A stretch of DNA of 64,000 nucleotides, taken from Streptomyces sp. B21-083. Lineage in GTDB: Bacteria; Actinomycetota; Actinomycetes; Streptomycetales; Streptomycetaceae. The notes under the pieces were generated by a model, which did no database searches, was not told the origin of the DNA, and saw nothing but the letters and a program-made list of their open reading frames with translations. The translations under genes and the position numbers were made by a program. The stretch's first letter is position 1. Each line of letters begins with the position of its first letter. The stretch spans positions 4,588,001 to 4,652,000 of the forward strand of contig NZ_JARUND010000002.1 of the NCBI RefSeq assembly GCF_036898825.1, given 5' to 3'. Positions 55,926-63,886 of the stretch are shown in pieces.

Positions 55926-57583
55926 GCGGCGGAACCTCCCTCGGCGACCTCCGCCTCCTGCCCGGCGCGGCCGAGGCGGCGCGTGCCCGCGCGCTGCGCA
56001 ACCCGCTGCCGGTGGACACGGCGAGCGCGGTTCTCGACCACGTCGCCCGGCACGCCGGGACGGACGGGGACAAGGCCGCCGTGGTCCACGGCGACACGGT
56101 CGTGACCTATCGGGGCCTGCTGGAGCGGGTCGGCGCGATCCGCGCCGACCTGCTCGGCAGGGGATGCGGTCCGGGCGACGTCGTCGCGGTGACCGGACTG
56201 CGCTGTCCGGACATCATCGCGGTGCTGCTGGCCGCGGAGAGTCTCGCCGCCGTCTACCTGCCCGTCGATCCCGGCTGGCCCGCCGCGCGGGTCGCGGACG
56301 TCCTGAAGCGTGGTGCGGCCCGCTGGCTGGTGGACTGCACCACGTCCGCCACCGGTCCGGTCCGGGAGGCGGCGGCGCGGGCCGGCGTCGAGCCGGTTCC
56401 GGTCCCCGGCCGCACCGCGGCGAGCGGTGCTCCTCCCACGGCCGCGGTGGGCGACCGCTCGCGCGAGCCCCGGTACGCCATCTTCACGTCGGGGACGACG
56501 GGCCGCCCCAAGGGGGCACTGGTCGAGCACCAGGGCATGATGAACCACCTGTGGGCGAAGGTGCTCGACCTGTCCCTGGATCGCGACGACACCGTGGCGT
56601 TCAGCGCGCCGCTGATCTTCGACATCGCGGTGTGGCAGATGCTGGCCCCGCTGCTCGTCGGAGGCACGGTCGCCGTCATCGACGACGCCGACCTGGCCTT
56701 CCCCCGGCGGCTGACGCGCGCCCTCTCCCGGTCCCGGGTGAGCGTGGTGGAGCTGGTGCCCACCGTGCTGGGCTGGCTGGTGGACCAGGTCGGCCGGACC
56801 GGCCCCGACTCCCTGGTGGGGCTGCGCTGGGTCATCTCCACCGGTGAGGAGCTGCGGCCCGCCCTGGCACAGCGGGTGTTGGCGGGTCTGCCCCGGGCCA
56901 GACTGCTGAACGCCTACGGGCCCACGGAGTGTTCCGACGACGTGACCCACCAGGTGGTGGGGGCGGCGGAGGCGGCGCTGGAACGACTGCCGGTCGGCAC
57001 CGCGGTCGTCAACGCCGTCCTGCACGTGCTGGCCGGTGAGAGCGACGGCCGGTGGCAGGCGGCGGCGGAGGGCGAGCCGGGCGAGCTGTTCGTGGGCGGG
57101 CTGCCGGTCGGGCTGGGCTATCTCAACGACGAGGCCACGACGCGGGCCGCGTTCTTCCGGGACGTGATAGATCCCGGATCGCCGACCGGGCGGCTGTACC
57201 GGACGGGCGACCTCGCCCGCGTGGTGGACGGCAGGGTGCACTACTTGGGCCGGGCCGACCGTCAGGTCAAGGTGTCCGGCGTGCGCATGGAACTCGACGA
57301 GGTCGAGGTCGTACTCAGCCGCCATCCCGCCGTCGACAGCTGCGCCGTCGTCGTCAGCGGTACGGACGGAGCCGCGGAGCTGACCGCGCACTACAGCCCG
57401 CGCGGGCCGGTCTCGACCGACGAACTCAAGGAGCATCTCCGCAGCCGGCTGCCCGCGGCGATGGTGCCCGGGCGGTGGCGGTCGTGGGAGGCGCTGCCTC
57501 TCACCCGTAACGGGAAGACCGACCATCGCGCCCTGCGAGACGCCGACGCGGTGGCCGATGCCGGGCGGGGCGCCGCCCCGTGA
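55922..57583 (+). CDS. Stand-alone NRPS adenylation protein with acidic pocket
   Basis: A 553-residue A-domain protein, ATG 55922 overlapping the SbnB-like stop. Motifs: A3 FTSGTTGRPKG, A5 NAYGPTE, A7 YRTGDLARV, A8 GRADRQVKVSGVRMELDEVE and A10 NGKTDHRAL. Pocket residues by alignment to GrsA read D-I-W-E-I-T-A-D-D. The Glu and the extra Asp suggest a substrate with a side-chain amine, such as 2,3-diaminopropionate, 2,4-diaminobutyrate or a related diamino acid. Being directly behind the Dap-forming gene supports Dap. It probably loads the free carrier protein encoded 100 bp downstream. Confidence 0.88.
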   Translation: MSGGTSLGDLRLLPGAAEAARARALRNPLPVDTASAVLDHVARHAGTDGDKAAVVHGDTVVTYRGLLERVGAIRADLLGRGCGPGDVVAVTGLRCPDIIAVLLAAESLAAVYLPVDPGWPAARVADVLKRGAARWLVDCTTSATGPVREAAARAGVEPVPVPGRTAASGAPPTAAVGDRSREPRYAIFTSGTTGRPKGALVEHQGMMNHLWAKVLDLSLDRDDTVAFSAPLIFDIAVWQMLAPLLVGGTVAVIDDADLAFPRRLTRALSRSRVSVVELVPTVLGWLVDQVGRTGPDSLVGLRWVISTGEELRPALAQRVLAGLPRARLLNAYGPTECSDDVTHQVVGAAEAALERLPVGTAVVNAVLHVLAGESDGRWQAAAEGEPGELFVGGLPVGLGYLNDEATTRAAFFRDVIDPGSPTGRLYRTGDLARVVDGRVHYLGRADRQVKVSGVRMELDEVEVVLSRHPAVDSCAVVVSGTDGAAELTAHYSPRGPVSTDELKEHLRSRLPAAMVPGRWRSWEALPLTRNGKTDHRALRDADAVADAGRGAAP

Positions 57584-57605
57584 ACCTCCGGCCCGGACGC
57601 GGCCC

Positions 57606-57633
57606 CGGCGGACCTGTGCACACGGGTCCGCCG
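57606..57633 (+). terminator. Hairpin between the A-domain and carrier-protein genes
   Basis: Perfect 9-bp arms CGGCGGACC and GGTCCGCCG flank a 10-base loop in the 100-bp gap after the stand-alone A-domain gene. There is no T-tract. It may be a partial terminator that tunes expression of the downstream carrier protein and kinase genes. Confidence 0.5.
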
Positions 57634-57683
57634 ACCGGCCCGCACATACCTGAACACCCATCGATGACATGCGGAGCACAGCC

Positions 57684-57956
57684 ATGAACGAACCTTGGGA
57701 CGATCGCTTCAGAACCCTGCTGGCCTCCCAGCTCAGTGGCCCCGTGGCAGCCCGGCTCACCGCTGACGACGACCTCTTCGACGAGGGCCTGAACTCGCTG
57801 GGCGTCGTCGCTCTGGTGGTCGCTGTCGAGGAGTGCTACGCGATCGAGTTCCCTGACGAGGCGCTGGACCGGGAGACGTTCCGGACCCCCGGAAGGCTCT
57901 GGGCCACCGTCGCGGGTCTGTTGCCCCGGGTGCAGGACGGCGGGGAGAACCGATGA
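57684..57956 (+). CDS. Free-standing carrier protein
   Basis: A 90-residue acidic protein from ATG 57684. The phosphopantetheine Ser is in DEGLNSLGVVALVVAVEE (about residue 38). IEFPDEALDRETFRTPGRLW matches the helix III region of carrier proteins. Its closest partner is the stand-alone A-domain protein just upstream. Together they form a side-loading unit that would offer an aminoacyl thioester to a condensation-type enzyme such as the one at 44129. It overlaps the kinase gene by 4 bp. Confidence 0.9.
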   Translation: MNEPWDDRFRTLLASQLSGPVAARLTADDDLFDEGLNSLGVVALVVAVEECYAIEFPDEALDRETFRTPGRLWATVAGLLPRVQDGGENR

Positions 57957-58624
57957 TCGTCTCCGTCGCCGGGGCCGACGGGGCCGGCAAGTCCACCGTC
58001 ACACGGCTGGCCGCCGAGCGTCTCGCGAGCGCGGGGACCGCCGTCGAACGCGTCGAGCGGTGGAACATCGTCGGCAATCCCCGGTATCCGACAGCGGACC
58101 TGCTGCGCCGTGATGTCCCGGCCGCGCGGACCTGCGTGGCGGACATGCCGCCCGGCCCGCGCTTCCTGTTCCTGATGTGGTCCATCGACCTGGCACTGCG
58201 CGGCCGGGCGCCGGGCGGCCCGGAAGCGGCGGTGACCTTGCTGGACGGGTACTGGATGAAGCACGCGGCGAGCGAGATCGCCTACGGGCTGGACCGCACG
58301 TGGGTGGAGTCGGTGGCGGCCGGGCTTCCGCCCTCCTCCGAGGTGGTCTATCTCCGGCTCGAACCGGAGCGGGCGTGGGAGCGCAAGGCAGGCCGGGACC
58401 TCGTGCCGTACGAGTGCGGGATGGATCCGACGTGCTCCCGGGAGAGCTTCCTGACGCACCAGCGGCACGTGCTGGAAGTGCTGGACGGCTGGGCGGCACG
58501 CTTCGGCTGGCGGGAGATCGACGCCGCGCAGCCCGTGGAGGTCTTGGTCGACGCGGTCGTCATCGGCACGGTGGGGCGGCTGACGAGCGCGCACCGTGCG
58601 GCGGCGGATACGGGGGCACGATGA
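57953..58624 (+). CDS. P-loop kinase, thymidylate-kinase-like
   Basis: A 223-residue protein. Walker A is SVAGADGAGKSTVTRLA at the N-terminus, as in dTMP kinases and related small-molecule kinases. LLDGYWMKHAASEIAYG is at the substrate-Asp position, and EPERAWERKAGRD resembles the LID region. The core is shorter and less conserved than housekeeping dTMP kinase, so a specialised substrate is likely. It overlaps both neighbours by 4 bp and sits directly before a FomA-like phosphonate kinase. It may phosphorylate the product or a phosphonate monophosphate, comparable in logic, not sequence, to FomB. Confidence 0.78.
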   Translation: MIVSVAGADGAGKSTVTRLAAERLASAGTAVERVERWNIVGNPRYPTADLLRRDVPAARTCVADMPPGPRFLFLMWSIDLALRGRAPGGPEAAVTLLDGYWMKHAASEIAYGLDRTWVESVAAGLPPSSEVVYLRLEPERAWERKAGRDLVPYECGMDPTCSRESFLTHQRHVLEVLDGWAARFGWREIDAAQPVEVLVDAVVIGTVGRLTSAHRAAADTGAR

Positions 58625-59451
58625 GGAGCGGCAGCGCGGGCGGTCAGGGGGCGCCCCGGACCGTCGTGGTCAAGGTCGGCGGCAGCCTCGTGTCGGACAA
58701 GCGCAGCGACCACGACATCGACGAGGCCGCCGTGCGGGACTACGCGGAGCTGGTGGCGGACCTGGTGCGGAGCCATCCCGGCCGGGTGGTCTTCGTGGCG
58801 GGGGGCGGTGCCCTCGGCCACTCCTCGGTACGCCGTAAGGAACACGACGGGCGACTGGCCCTGCTGCCCCTGACCCGGGCGACGTTCGACGTGAAATGGG
58901 TGTGGACCGAGGCGTTCCGCGCCGTCGGGCTGCCCGCCGCGCCGCTCCAGGCGATGGCGATGTACGCGGAGGGCGCGGACGGCCCGGTCTTCCAGACCGG
59001 GGTGGTGTCTCGGCTGCTGACGGCAGGTGTGCTGCCGGTGCTCTCCGGGGACTGCGTGCTGACCGCCGACGGCGGGCTGCGCATCCTGGGCAGCGACCAC
59101 GTGCCCGGAATCCTCCTGGACGGCTCCTTCGGGCCGGTCCGGGTGGTCGCCCTCACCGACGTGCCAGGCATCCACGCCGGTCCCGGCGGCGACAGTCCGG
59201 TCGTGCCGTACCTGGACGCGGCGGACCCCGAACGGGCTTACGCGTACCTCTGGCCGACCGCCGCCTGGGACACGAGTGGGGCGATGCACGGGAAGGTGGA
59301 GGCGTTCTTCTCGCACGCCGACCGCGGCGCCGAGTGTGTCATTTCCCGGGGCGACCGCAAGGCCGCCGGGCTGCGCCATCTGATGGCCCCGATGGCCGAA
59401 TGGCCGCAGGACCTTCCACGCACCCTGATCTCTCGCAGCCGCCCCGTCTAG
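58621..59451 (+). CDS. FomA-like amino-acid-kinase-fold phosphonate kinase
   Basis: A 276-residue kinase. VVVKVGGSLVSDK is the ATP-binding glycine strand, VVFVAGGGALGHSSVRR the second loop, and AWDTSGAMHGKVEAFFSH the late loop with the conserved Lys. The pattern, including LTDVPGI and the ending ISRGDRKAAGLRHL, follows fosfomycin kinase FomA and isopentenyl-phosphate kinase. FomA inactivates fosfomycin by phosphorylating its phosphonate. Here the natural reading is self-resistance or a protective or activating phosphorylation of the phosphonate. The gene overlaps the P-loop kinase by 4 bp. Confidence 0.87.
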   Translation: MRSGSAGGQGAPRTVVVKVGGSLVSDKRSDHDIDEAAVRDYAELVADLVRSHPGRVVFVAGGGALGHSSVRRKEHDGRLALLPLTRATFDVKWVWTEAFRAVGLPAAPLQAMAMYAEGADGPVFQTGVVSRLLTAGVLPVLSGDCVLTADGGLRILGSDHVPGILLDGSFGPVRVVALTDVPGIHAGPGGDSPVVPYLDAADPERAYAYLWPTAAWDTSGAMHGKVEAFFSHADRGAECVISRGDRKAAGLRHLMAPMAEWPQDLPRTLISRSRPV

Positions 59452-59506
59452 GCCCTGCCCCGGCAGGGCCCGGTCCACCCGGCACCGGGCGCCCGTCGCG
59501 CCCGGT
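59451..59506 (+). terminator. Two tandem hairpins
   Basis: Directly at the stop of the FomA-like gene lies GGCCCTGC-CCCG-GCAGGGCC (59451-59470). Fourteen bases later comes ACCGGGCG-N7-CGCCCGGT (59484-59506). Both stems are perfect. They probably end the long NRPS transcript, with the transaminase gene expressed by readthrough or from its own start. Confidence 0.6.
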
Positions 59507-59542
59507 CATCAGTGTCCACACCTTCGATCCGGTGGAGTCCCC

Positions 59543-60679
59543 ATGTCCCCTTCTCCCGCCCCGACCGAGCCACGGCCGCAGAACCGCGTGGTCCTGATGA
59601 ATCCAGGACCGGTGAACGTGTCCGAGGAAGTCCGGGCCGCGCTCACCCTGCCCGACCTGTGCCACCGCGAACCGGAGGCACTCGCGCTGATGCAACGGAT
59701 CAGGAGGAAGACCACCCGTGTCTGCGGCGGTGACGACCGGCACGCCGCGGTCCTGTTGGCGGGTTCGGGGACCACGGCGCTGGAGGCGGCCTTCTCCTCC
59801 GTGGTTCCTGCGGACGGCCGCGTCCTCGTGATCGACAACGGCCACTACGGGGAGCGGCTGGCCCGGATCCTGTCGGTGCACGGCATCGCCGTCGAGCACC
59901 TGACGTTCGGCTGGGGCCGCCCGGTCGACCCGGCGGTGGTCGAGCGGTCCCTGGCCGGGGACCCGTCCCTCACGCACGTCGCCCTCGTGCACCACGAGAC
60001 GAGCACAGGGATGCTCAACCCGCTGCGGGAGATCGGCGCGGTGACCGCCCGGCACGGCCGGTCCCTGGCCGTCGACGCGATCAGCAGCCTGGGCGCCGAG
60101 GCGTTCGACCTGGTCGCCGACGGCGTCGACTGGTGCGTCGGCACCACGAACAAGTGCCTGGAGGGTTTCCCCGGGGTGAGCTTCGTCGTCGGCGCGCGGG
60201 AGCGTCTGGCCGCTCTGGAGGCGGTCCCGGCGCGGACCTTCTCCCTGGACCTGCACCGCCACTTCGTCGCCCAGGAACATGACGGGGTTCCCCTGTTCAC
60301 CCTGCCTCTTCAGATCATGGCGGCGTTCGACACCGCACTCGACCTGGCCCTGCGCGAAGGCACTCCGCAACGCCACGAACGGTACACAGCCCTGGCCGAG
60401 CGGCTGCGCGGCGGTCTCGCCGAACGCGGCCTCGCGCTCCGGCTTCCCCCCGAGCACCGCGCCAGCTCGCTGACGGCCTTCGCGCTTCCCGACGGAATGA
60501 CGTACGAGGAGCTGCACGACGGTCTCAAGGCCGAGGGGTTCGTCGTGTACTCGACCCAGGCACGCGGGGTGCGGGAGTTCCGGCTCTCCACCATGGGCCA
60601 CCTCACCGACGAGGACATCACCCGCTTCCTGTCCGCCTACGACCGGGTTGTCACCCAGTACGCCGGAGCCGCCCTATGA
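59543..60679 (+). CDS. phnW: 2-Aminoethylphosphonate--pyruvate transaminase-like
   Basis: A 378-residue class V aminotransferase from ATG 59543, with GGTGGAG upstream. MNPGPVNVSEEVRAAL, LPDLCHREPEALALM and LAGSGTTALEA are the PhnW hallmarks, and the PLP Lys is in GTTNKCLEGFPGVSFV (residue 204). PhnW interconverts phosphonoacetaldehyde and 2-aminoethylphosphonate with alanine/pyruvate. With pepM and ppd on the facing operon, the biosynthetic direction (making AEP) is expected. A changed substrate, such as a methylated or hydroxylated analogue, is possible. Confidence 0.92.
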   Translation: MSPSPAPTEPRPQNRVVLMNPGPVNVSEEVRAALTLPDLCHREPEALALMQRIRRKTTRVCGGDDRHAAVLLAGSGTTALEAAFSSVVPADGRVLVIDNGHYGERLARILSVHGIAVEHLTFGWGRPVDPAVVERSLAGDPSLTHVALVHHETSTGMLNPLREIGAVTARHGRSLAVDAISSLGAEAFDLVADGVDWCVGTTNKCLEGFPGVSFVVGARERLAALEAVPARTFSLDLHRHFVAQEHDGVPLFTLPLQIMAAFDTALDLALREGTPQRHERYTALAERLRGGLAERGLALRLPPEHRASSLTAFALPDGMTYEELHDGLKAEGFVVYSTQARGVREFRLSTMGHLTDEDITRFLSAYDRVVTQYAGAAL

Positions 60680-62943
60680 CCGACACCGTGTTCTCCACGC
60701 CGTCCGCCGGTCTGCGCCCCGGCCCGGAGCAGAAGGACTCCACGAGCACCGCAGGGGTGACCCTGGCGATCGTCGGGGGCGGGCCCAGCTGCACGTATGT
60801 GCTGGACCGGCTGGCGTCCGCCACCCGGGACGCGGCGGGCCCGTTCGACCTGGAGATCCACGTCTTCGACCGGACGGGGCAGTTCGGCGCAGGTCAGGTG
60901 CACAGTCCGGACCAGCCCGCCACGAGCTACCTCAACCGTATCGTCGGGCAGGTGGGGTTCGCCGCCGACGAGAGCGTGGTGGACGCCGGACCCCTGCTGG
61001 ACCCCGCCGACCGGCCGACCCTGCTGGAATGGTGCCGCAGGAGGTTCCGCGACACCGGGGATCTGGTGTTCGACCTGACGGCCGAGGACTGGCCGAAGCG
61101 GTACGTCCACGGCCAGGCGCTGCGCGACCAGTTCGACCTTTACGTGCGGCTGCTGCGGCAGCGGCCGGGGATACGCGTCCTGCTCCACACCGCCGAAGTC
61201 GTCGATCTGGACGACGGCGGCGACGGAAGGCTGACCGTGGTCACCGCGGCGGGCACCCGGCCGGTGCGCGCCAGCCACGTCCTCATGGTGACCGGGCACT
61301 CCTCCAACAACCCCCTGATGTACGCGGGGCCTCGCCGATGGACGGAGTTCGCGGGGCGGGGACAGGCGGAGTTCCTGCCCTCGGCCTACCCGTTGGACCA
61401 GGCATTCCCGGCCGGTGCGGCCGGTCCCGACCGCGTGGTGGGCTGCCTGGGCATGGGCCTGACCACGATCGACGTGATCCTCCATCTGACCGAGGGCCGC
61501 GGGGGCAGCTTCGTCACCGGTCCCGACGAGCTGCTGGAGTACCGGCCCTCTGGCGCCGAGCCCGCCTCGATCGTGGCGTTCAGCCGCTCCGGCCTGTTCA
61601 CCTTCGCACGCCCCTACAACGCCAAGGAGCGCGATCCGCAGAATCTGGAGCACCGGGGAACGTTCCTCGTCGAGGAGGCCGTGGACCGGCTGCGGACGTC
61701 GGCCGGGCAGCCCGCCCGGGTGGGCAGGACTGAGCGCAGACAACTGGACTTCCGTGCTCACCTGCTGCCCGTCGTGGTCCTGGAGATGGCGCACCTCTAC
61801 TACACGACCCTCTTCGGGCCTGAGTTCGGCCGGGCCGCGGAGCTGGCCGCGCGGCCGGAGTACGAGGCGTTCCTCACCGACGGCGGGTCGGGAGCCGCGT
61901 CCCAGATGTCGGTCGAGCGGCTGCTGGCCCCGCTGGAACGGGCCGTCGACGAGGCGGTGGCGGTGGTCGATGGCGCCCTGGCGGGGGCGGGGCTCGGTCC
62001 GGCCAACGTACCGGACTGGGCCGAGAGCGCCCTGGAGCGATTTCTGGCGGTGGTCTTCGGTCCGGAACGGGCCGCGGAGATGGGCGCCCTGCGCGGGGAC
62101 GGCGACGCGTTCGCCGCGGCTGTCGACGCGGCGGACTCCCCCTTCCGGCACCGGAAGTCCGCCGCGGCCAGCCGCTTCTCGTGGGAACGCATGATCGAGC
62201 CGCTGCCGCGTGAGGACTGTCGCACCCCTGAGCAGTACCGGGAGGCGCTTCTCGACTTCATCGACCTCGACCACCGCTGGGCCGCGCAGGACAACCTCTG
62301 GAACCCGGCCAAGGCGGCGGCCGACGGGGTCTGGCGGGACCTGCGCCATGTTCTGTCGCACGCGCTCGACTTCGGCGGTCTGCGGGCCTCGTCGCACCGG
62401 GATTTCCTCGATGTGTACATGCGCCACCACAACCGGCTGTGCAACGGGGCCGCGCTCGTGGTGATGGAGAAGATGCGCGCGCTGATCCGGCACGGTCTCG
62501 TGGACGTGTCGGCCGGACCGGACGCGGTGGTGGAGACGGACGAGTCCTCAGGCAGGTTCCGGGTGCGGGGCCCCGTCACGGGCGCGGACATCGGGGTGGA
62601 CGTCCTGGTGGACTCGCGGGTGCATCCTTTCGACGCCGCCAACGACGTGCGTCCGCTCTATCCGAACCTGCTGCGGCGTGGGCTGGTACGCAAGTGGACC
62701 AACCCGGGCCAGGGGGAGGCCGGCTTCTCGCCGGGCGGGCTGGACCTGACGACCGCCTTCCATCCGGTACAGGCGGACGGCCGCACCGACACACGGCTGA
62801 CCCTGCTCGGTCCGCCGAGCGAGGGAGTCATGTTCTTCCAGCTGGGGGCACTACGGCCGCACCAGAACCATCACGTGATGCAGGACATCCTGCTGTGGCT
62901 GAAGGGGTTCTGGCCGGACGTCACCGCACCGGAGAGCCGATGA
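60676..62943 (+). CDS. Large FAD/NAD(P)-binding protein
   Basis: A 755-residue flavoprotein, ATG 60676 overlapping the transaminase stop. The N-terminal LAIVGGGPSCTYVLDRL is an FAD Rossmann loop. FGAGQVHSPDQPATSYLN and GCLGMGLTTIDVILHLTEG are typical of the NAD_binding_9 group (FAD/NAD(P)-binding proteins related to N-hydroxylases). The C-terminal 300 residues are helical with no named domain, and HHNRLCNGAALVVMEKM looks conserved. Members in siderophore and antibiotic clusters are suspected amine oxidases or N-monooxygenases. With AEP and Dap amines around, N-oxidation is a reasonable guess. Confidence 0.82.
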   Translation: MTDTVFSTPSAGLRPGPEQKDSTSTAGVTLAIVGGGPSCTYVLDRLASATRDAAGPFDLEIHVFDRTGQFGAGQVHSPDQPATSYLNRIVGQVGFAADESVVDAGPLLDPADRPTLLEWCRRRFRDTGDLVFDLTAEDWPKRYVHGQALRDQFDLYVRLLRQRPGIRVLLHTAEVVDLDDGGDGRLTVVTAAGTRPVRASHVLMVTGHSSNNPLMYAGPRRWTEFAGRGQAEFLPSAYPLDQAFPAGAAGPDRVVGCLGMGLTTIDVILHLTEGRGGSFVTGPDELLEYRPSGAEPASIVAFSRSGLFTFARPYNAKERDPQNLEHRGTFLVEEAVDRLRTSAGQPARVGRTERRQLDFRAHLLPVVVLEMAHLYYTTLFGPEFGRAAELAARPEYEAFLTDGGSGAASQMSVERLLAPLERAVDEAVAVVDGALAGAGLGPANVPDWAESALERFLAVVFGPERAAEMGALRGDGDAFAAAVDAADSPFRHRKSAAASRFSWERMIEPLPREDCRTPEQYREALLDFIDLDHRWAAQDNLWNPAKAAADGVWRDLRHVLSHALDFGGLRASSHRDFLDVYMRHHNRLCNGAALVVMEKMRALIRHGLVDVSAGPDAVVETDESSGRFRVRGPVTGADIGVDVLVDSRVHPFDAANDVRPLYPNLLRRGLVRKWTNPGQGEAGFSPGGLDLTTAFHPVQADGRTDTRLTLLGPPSEGVMFFQLGALRPHQNHHVMQDILLWLKGFWPDVTAPESR

Positions 62944-62957
62944 GCGAGGGCCACCGC

Positions 62958-63551
62958 TCACCGGAGGGTGCCTGGTCCGATCGGGCCGGGCACCTCCCAG
63001 CCCCCGGGCGGACGCCAGTCACGCCACCGTTCCCACCAGCAAGCTCCGCGACTGACCAGGTCTGTCACGTCCGCCGCGGCGCGGCGCACCTGGCCGGCCT
63101 GCTCCGCGGAGAGTGCGCCACTGCGCTCCAGCGCGTGGAACTCCTCAACGTCCTTCCACCGGGAGGGGGAGCCGTCGCCAGGGATCCACAGGTCGAGTTC
63201 GAGATCGAGGGTGTCGAAACCGTGTACGCCGCGCCGCAGGGGTTGCTGGAAGTTCACGTACCACCCCTCGAAGGCGTCGCCACTGCGGCGTTGCCAGACC
63301 GCGTAGGCGTCGGAGGCGCGCTGGATCTGGAGGACACCGTCGGACTGCCAGACCGGGTCGTGCAGGCTCCAGGGGTGCGGCCCCCAGCTGAACTCACCGG
63401 CGCCGAAGGTCAGCGGAGTGCGCTCGGAGAGGTAGACGGCCACCAGATCGCCCTCGTCGGCGACCACCCGCACCGGGTAGAGCAGCCATTCCCGGCCGTC
63501 CAGCATCTCGCGTCTCGCGATGACCTGCCCTGGAGTGAATCTCGCCTGCAT
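62958..63551 (-). CDS. DUF402 protein (FomD family)
   Basis: A 197-residue protein from ATG 63551, convergent to the flavoprotein gene with 14 bp between the stops. GWYVNFQQPLRRGVHGFDT, LELDLWIPGDGS and RWKDVEEFHAL are the DUF402 core. FomD, a DUF402 protein, hydrolyses CMP-hydroxypropylphosphonate in the fosfomycin pathway; many other DUF402 proteins are housekeeping nucleotide phosphatases. A cluster with a candidate phosphonate cytidylyltransferase and methylase would need such an enzyme. Opposite orientation, and a C-terminus resembling common actinobacterial DUF402 proteins, leave a flanking housekeeping gene equally possible. Confidence 0.85.
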   Translation of the reverse strand: MQARFTPGQVIARREMLDGREWLLYPVRVVADEGDLVAVYLSERTPLTFGAGEFSWGPHPWSLHDPVWQSDGVLQIQRASDAYAVWQRRSGDAFEGWYVNFQQPLRRGVHGFDTLDLELDLWIPGDGSPSRWKDVEEFHALERSGALSAEQAGQVRRAAADVTDLVSRGACWWERWRDWRPPGGWEVPGPIGPGTLR

Positions 63552-63886
63552 GGGATGACATTACCCCTTTCCGATCATGGTTCTGCCGCATTCCGGCCAT
63601 CCCCCGATCTCACCAACTGCCTTACTGAAGACCGTAGTTGGTCTTCATCGTGCGGATGAAGTACGTTTCCAGGGGTCTGCGCCCCGCAGAGCTGCGCGAA
63701 CGCCGCTGCGGCCGGACCGCCAGGGGCACGCACCCGGCGCACGACCGGCGGCCGACCGGTCCTGCCGTGCCCGTCACCGCCGGGCGGGACCGTTCAGACG
63801 CGCGGCGTGCTCCGCCGGCCCCTCCCGGTACCGTTCACCCCGTCTTTTGATGATCCTGCGAACCCCCGAGCGAAGAAGCGAGACAC
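63552..63886. promoter_or_regulatory. Divergent intergenic region at the cluster edge
   Basis: 335 bp between the DUF402 gene and the truncated last gene. It holds a clear palindrome at 63626-63647 and otherwise short Arg/Pro/Gly-rich frames without ribosome binding sites. Promoters for both flanking genes are expected here, but I could not assign boxes. Confidence 0.4.
63626..63647. promoter_or_regulatory. Palindromic candidate operator
   Basis: TGAAGACC and GGTCTTCA are perfect 8-bp arms separated by GTAGTT, 75 bp upstream of the DUF402 start. A 22-bp symmetric site with a 6-bp centre is typical for dimeric repressors (TetR, GntR or MarR size class). No second copy was spotted in the window. 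Confidence 0.5.
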
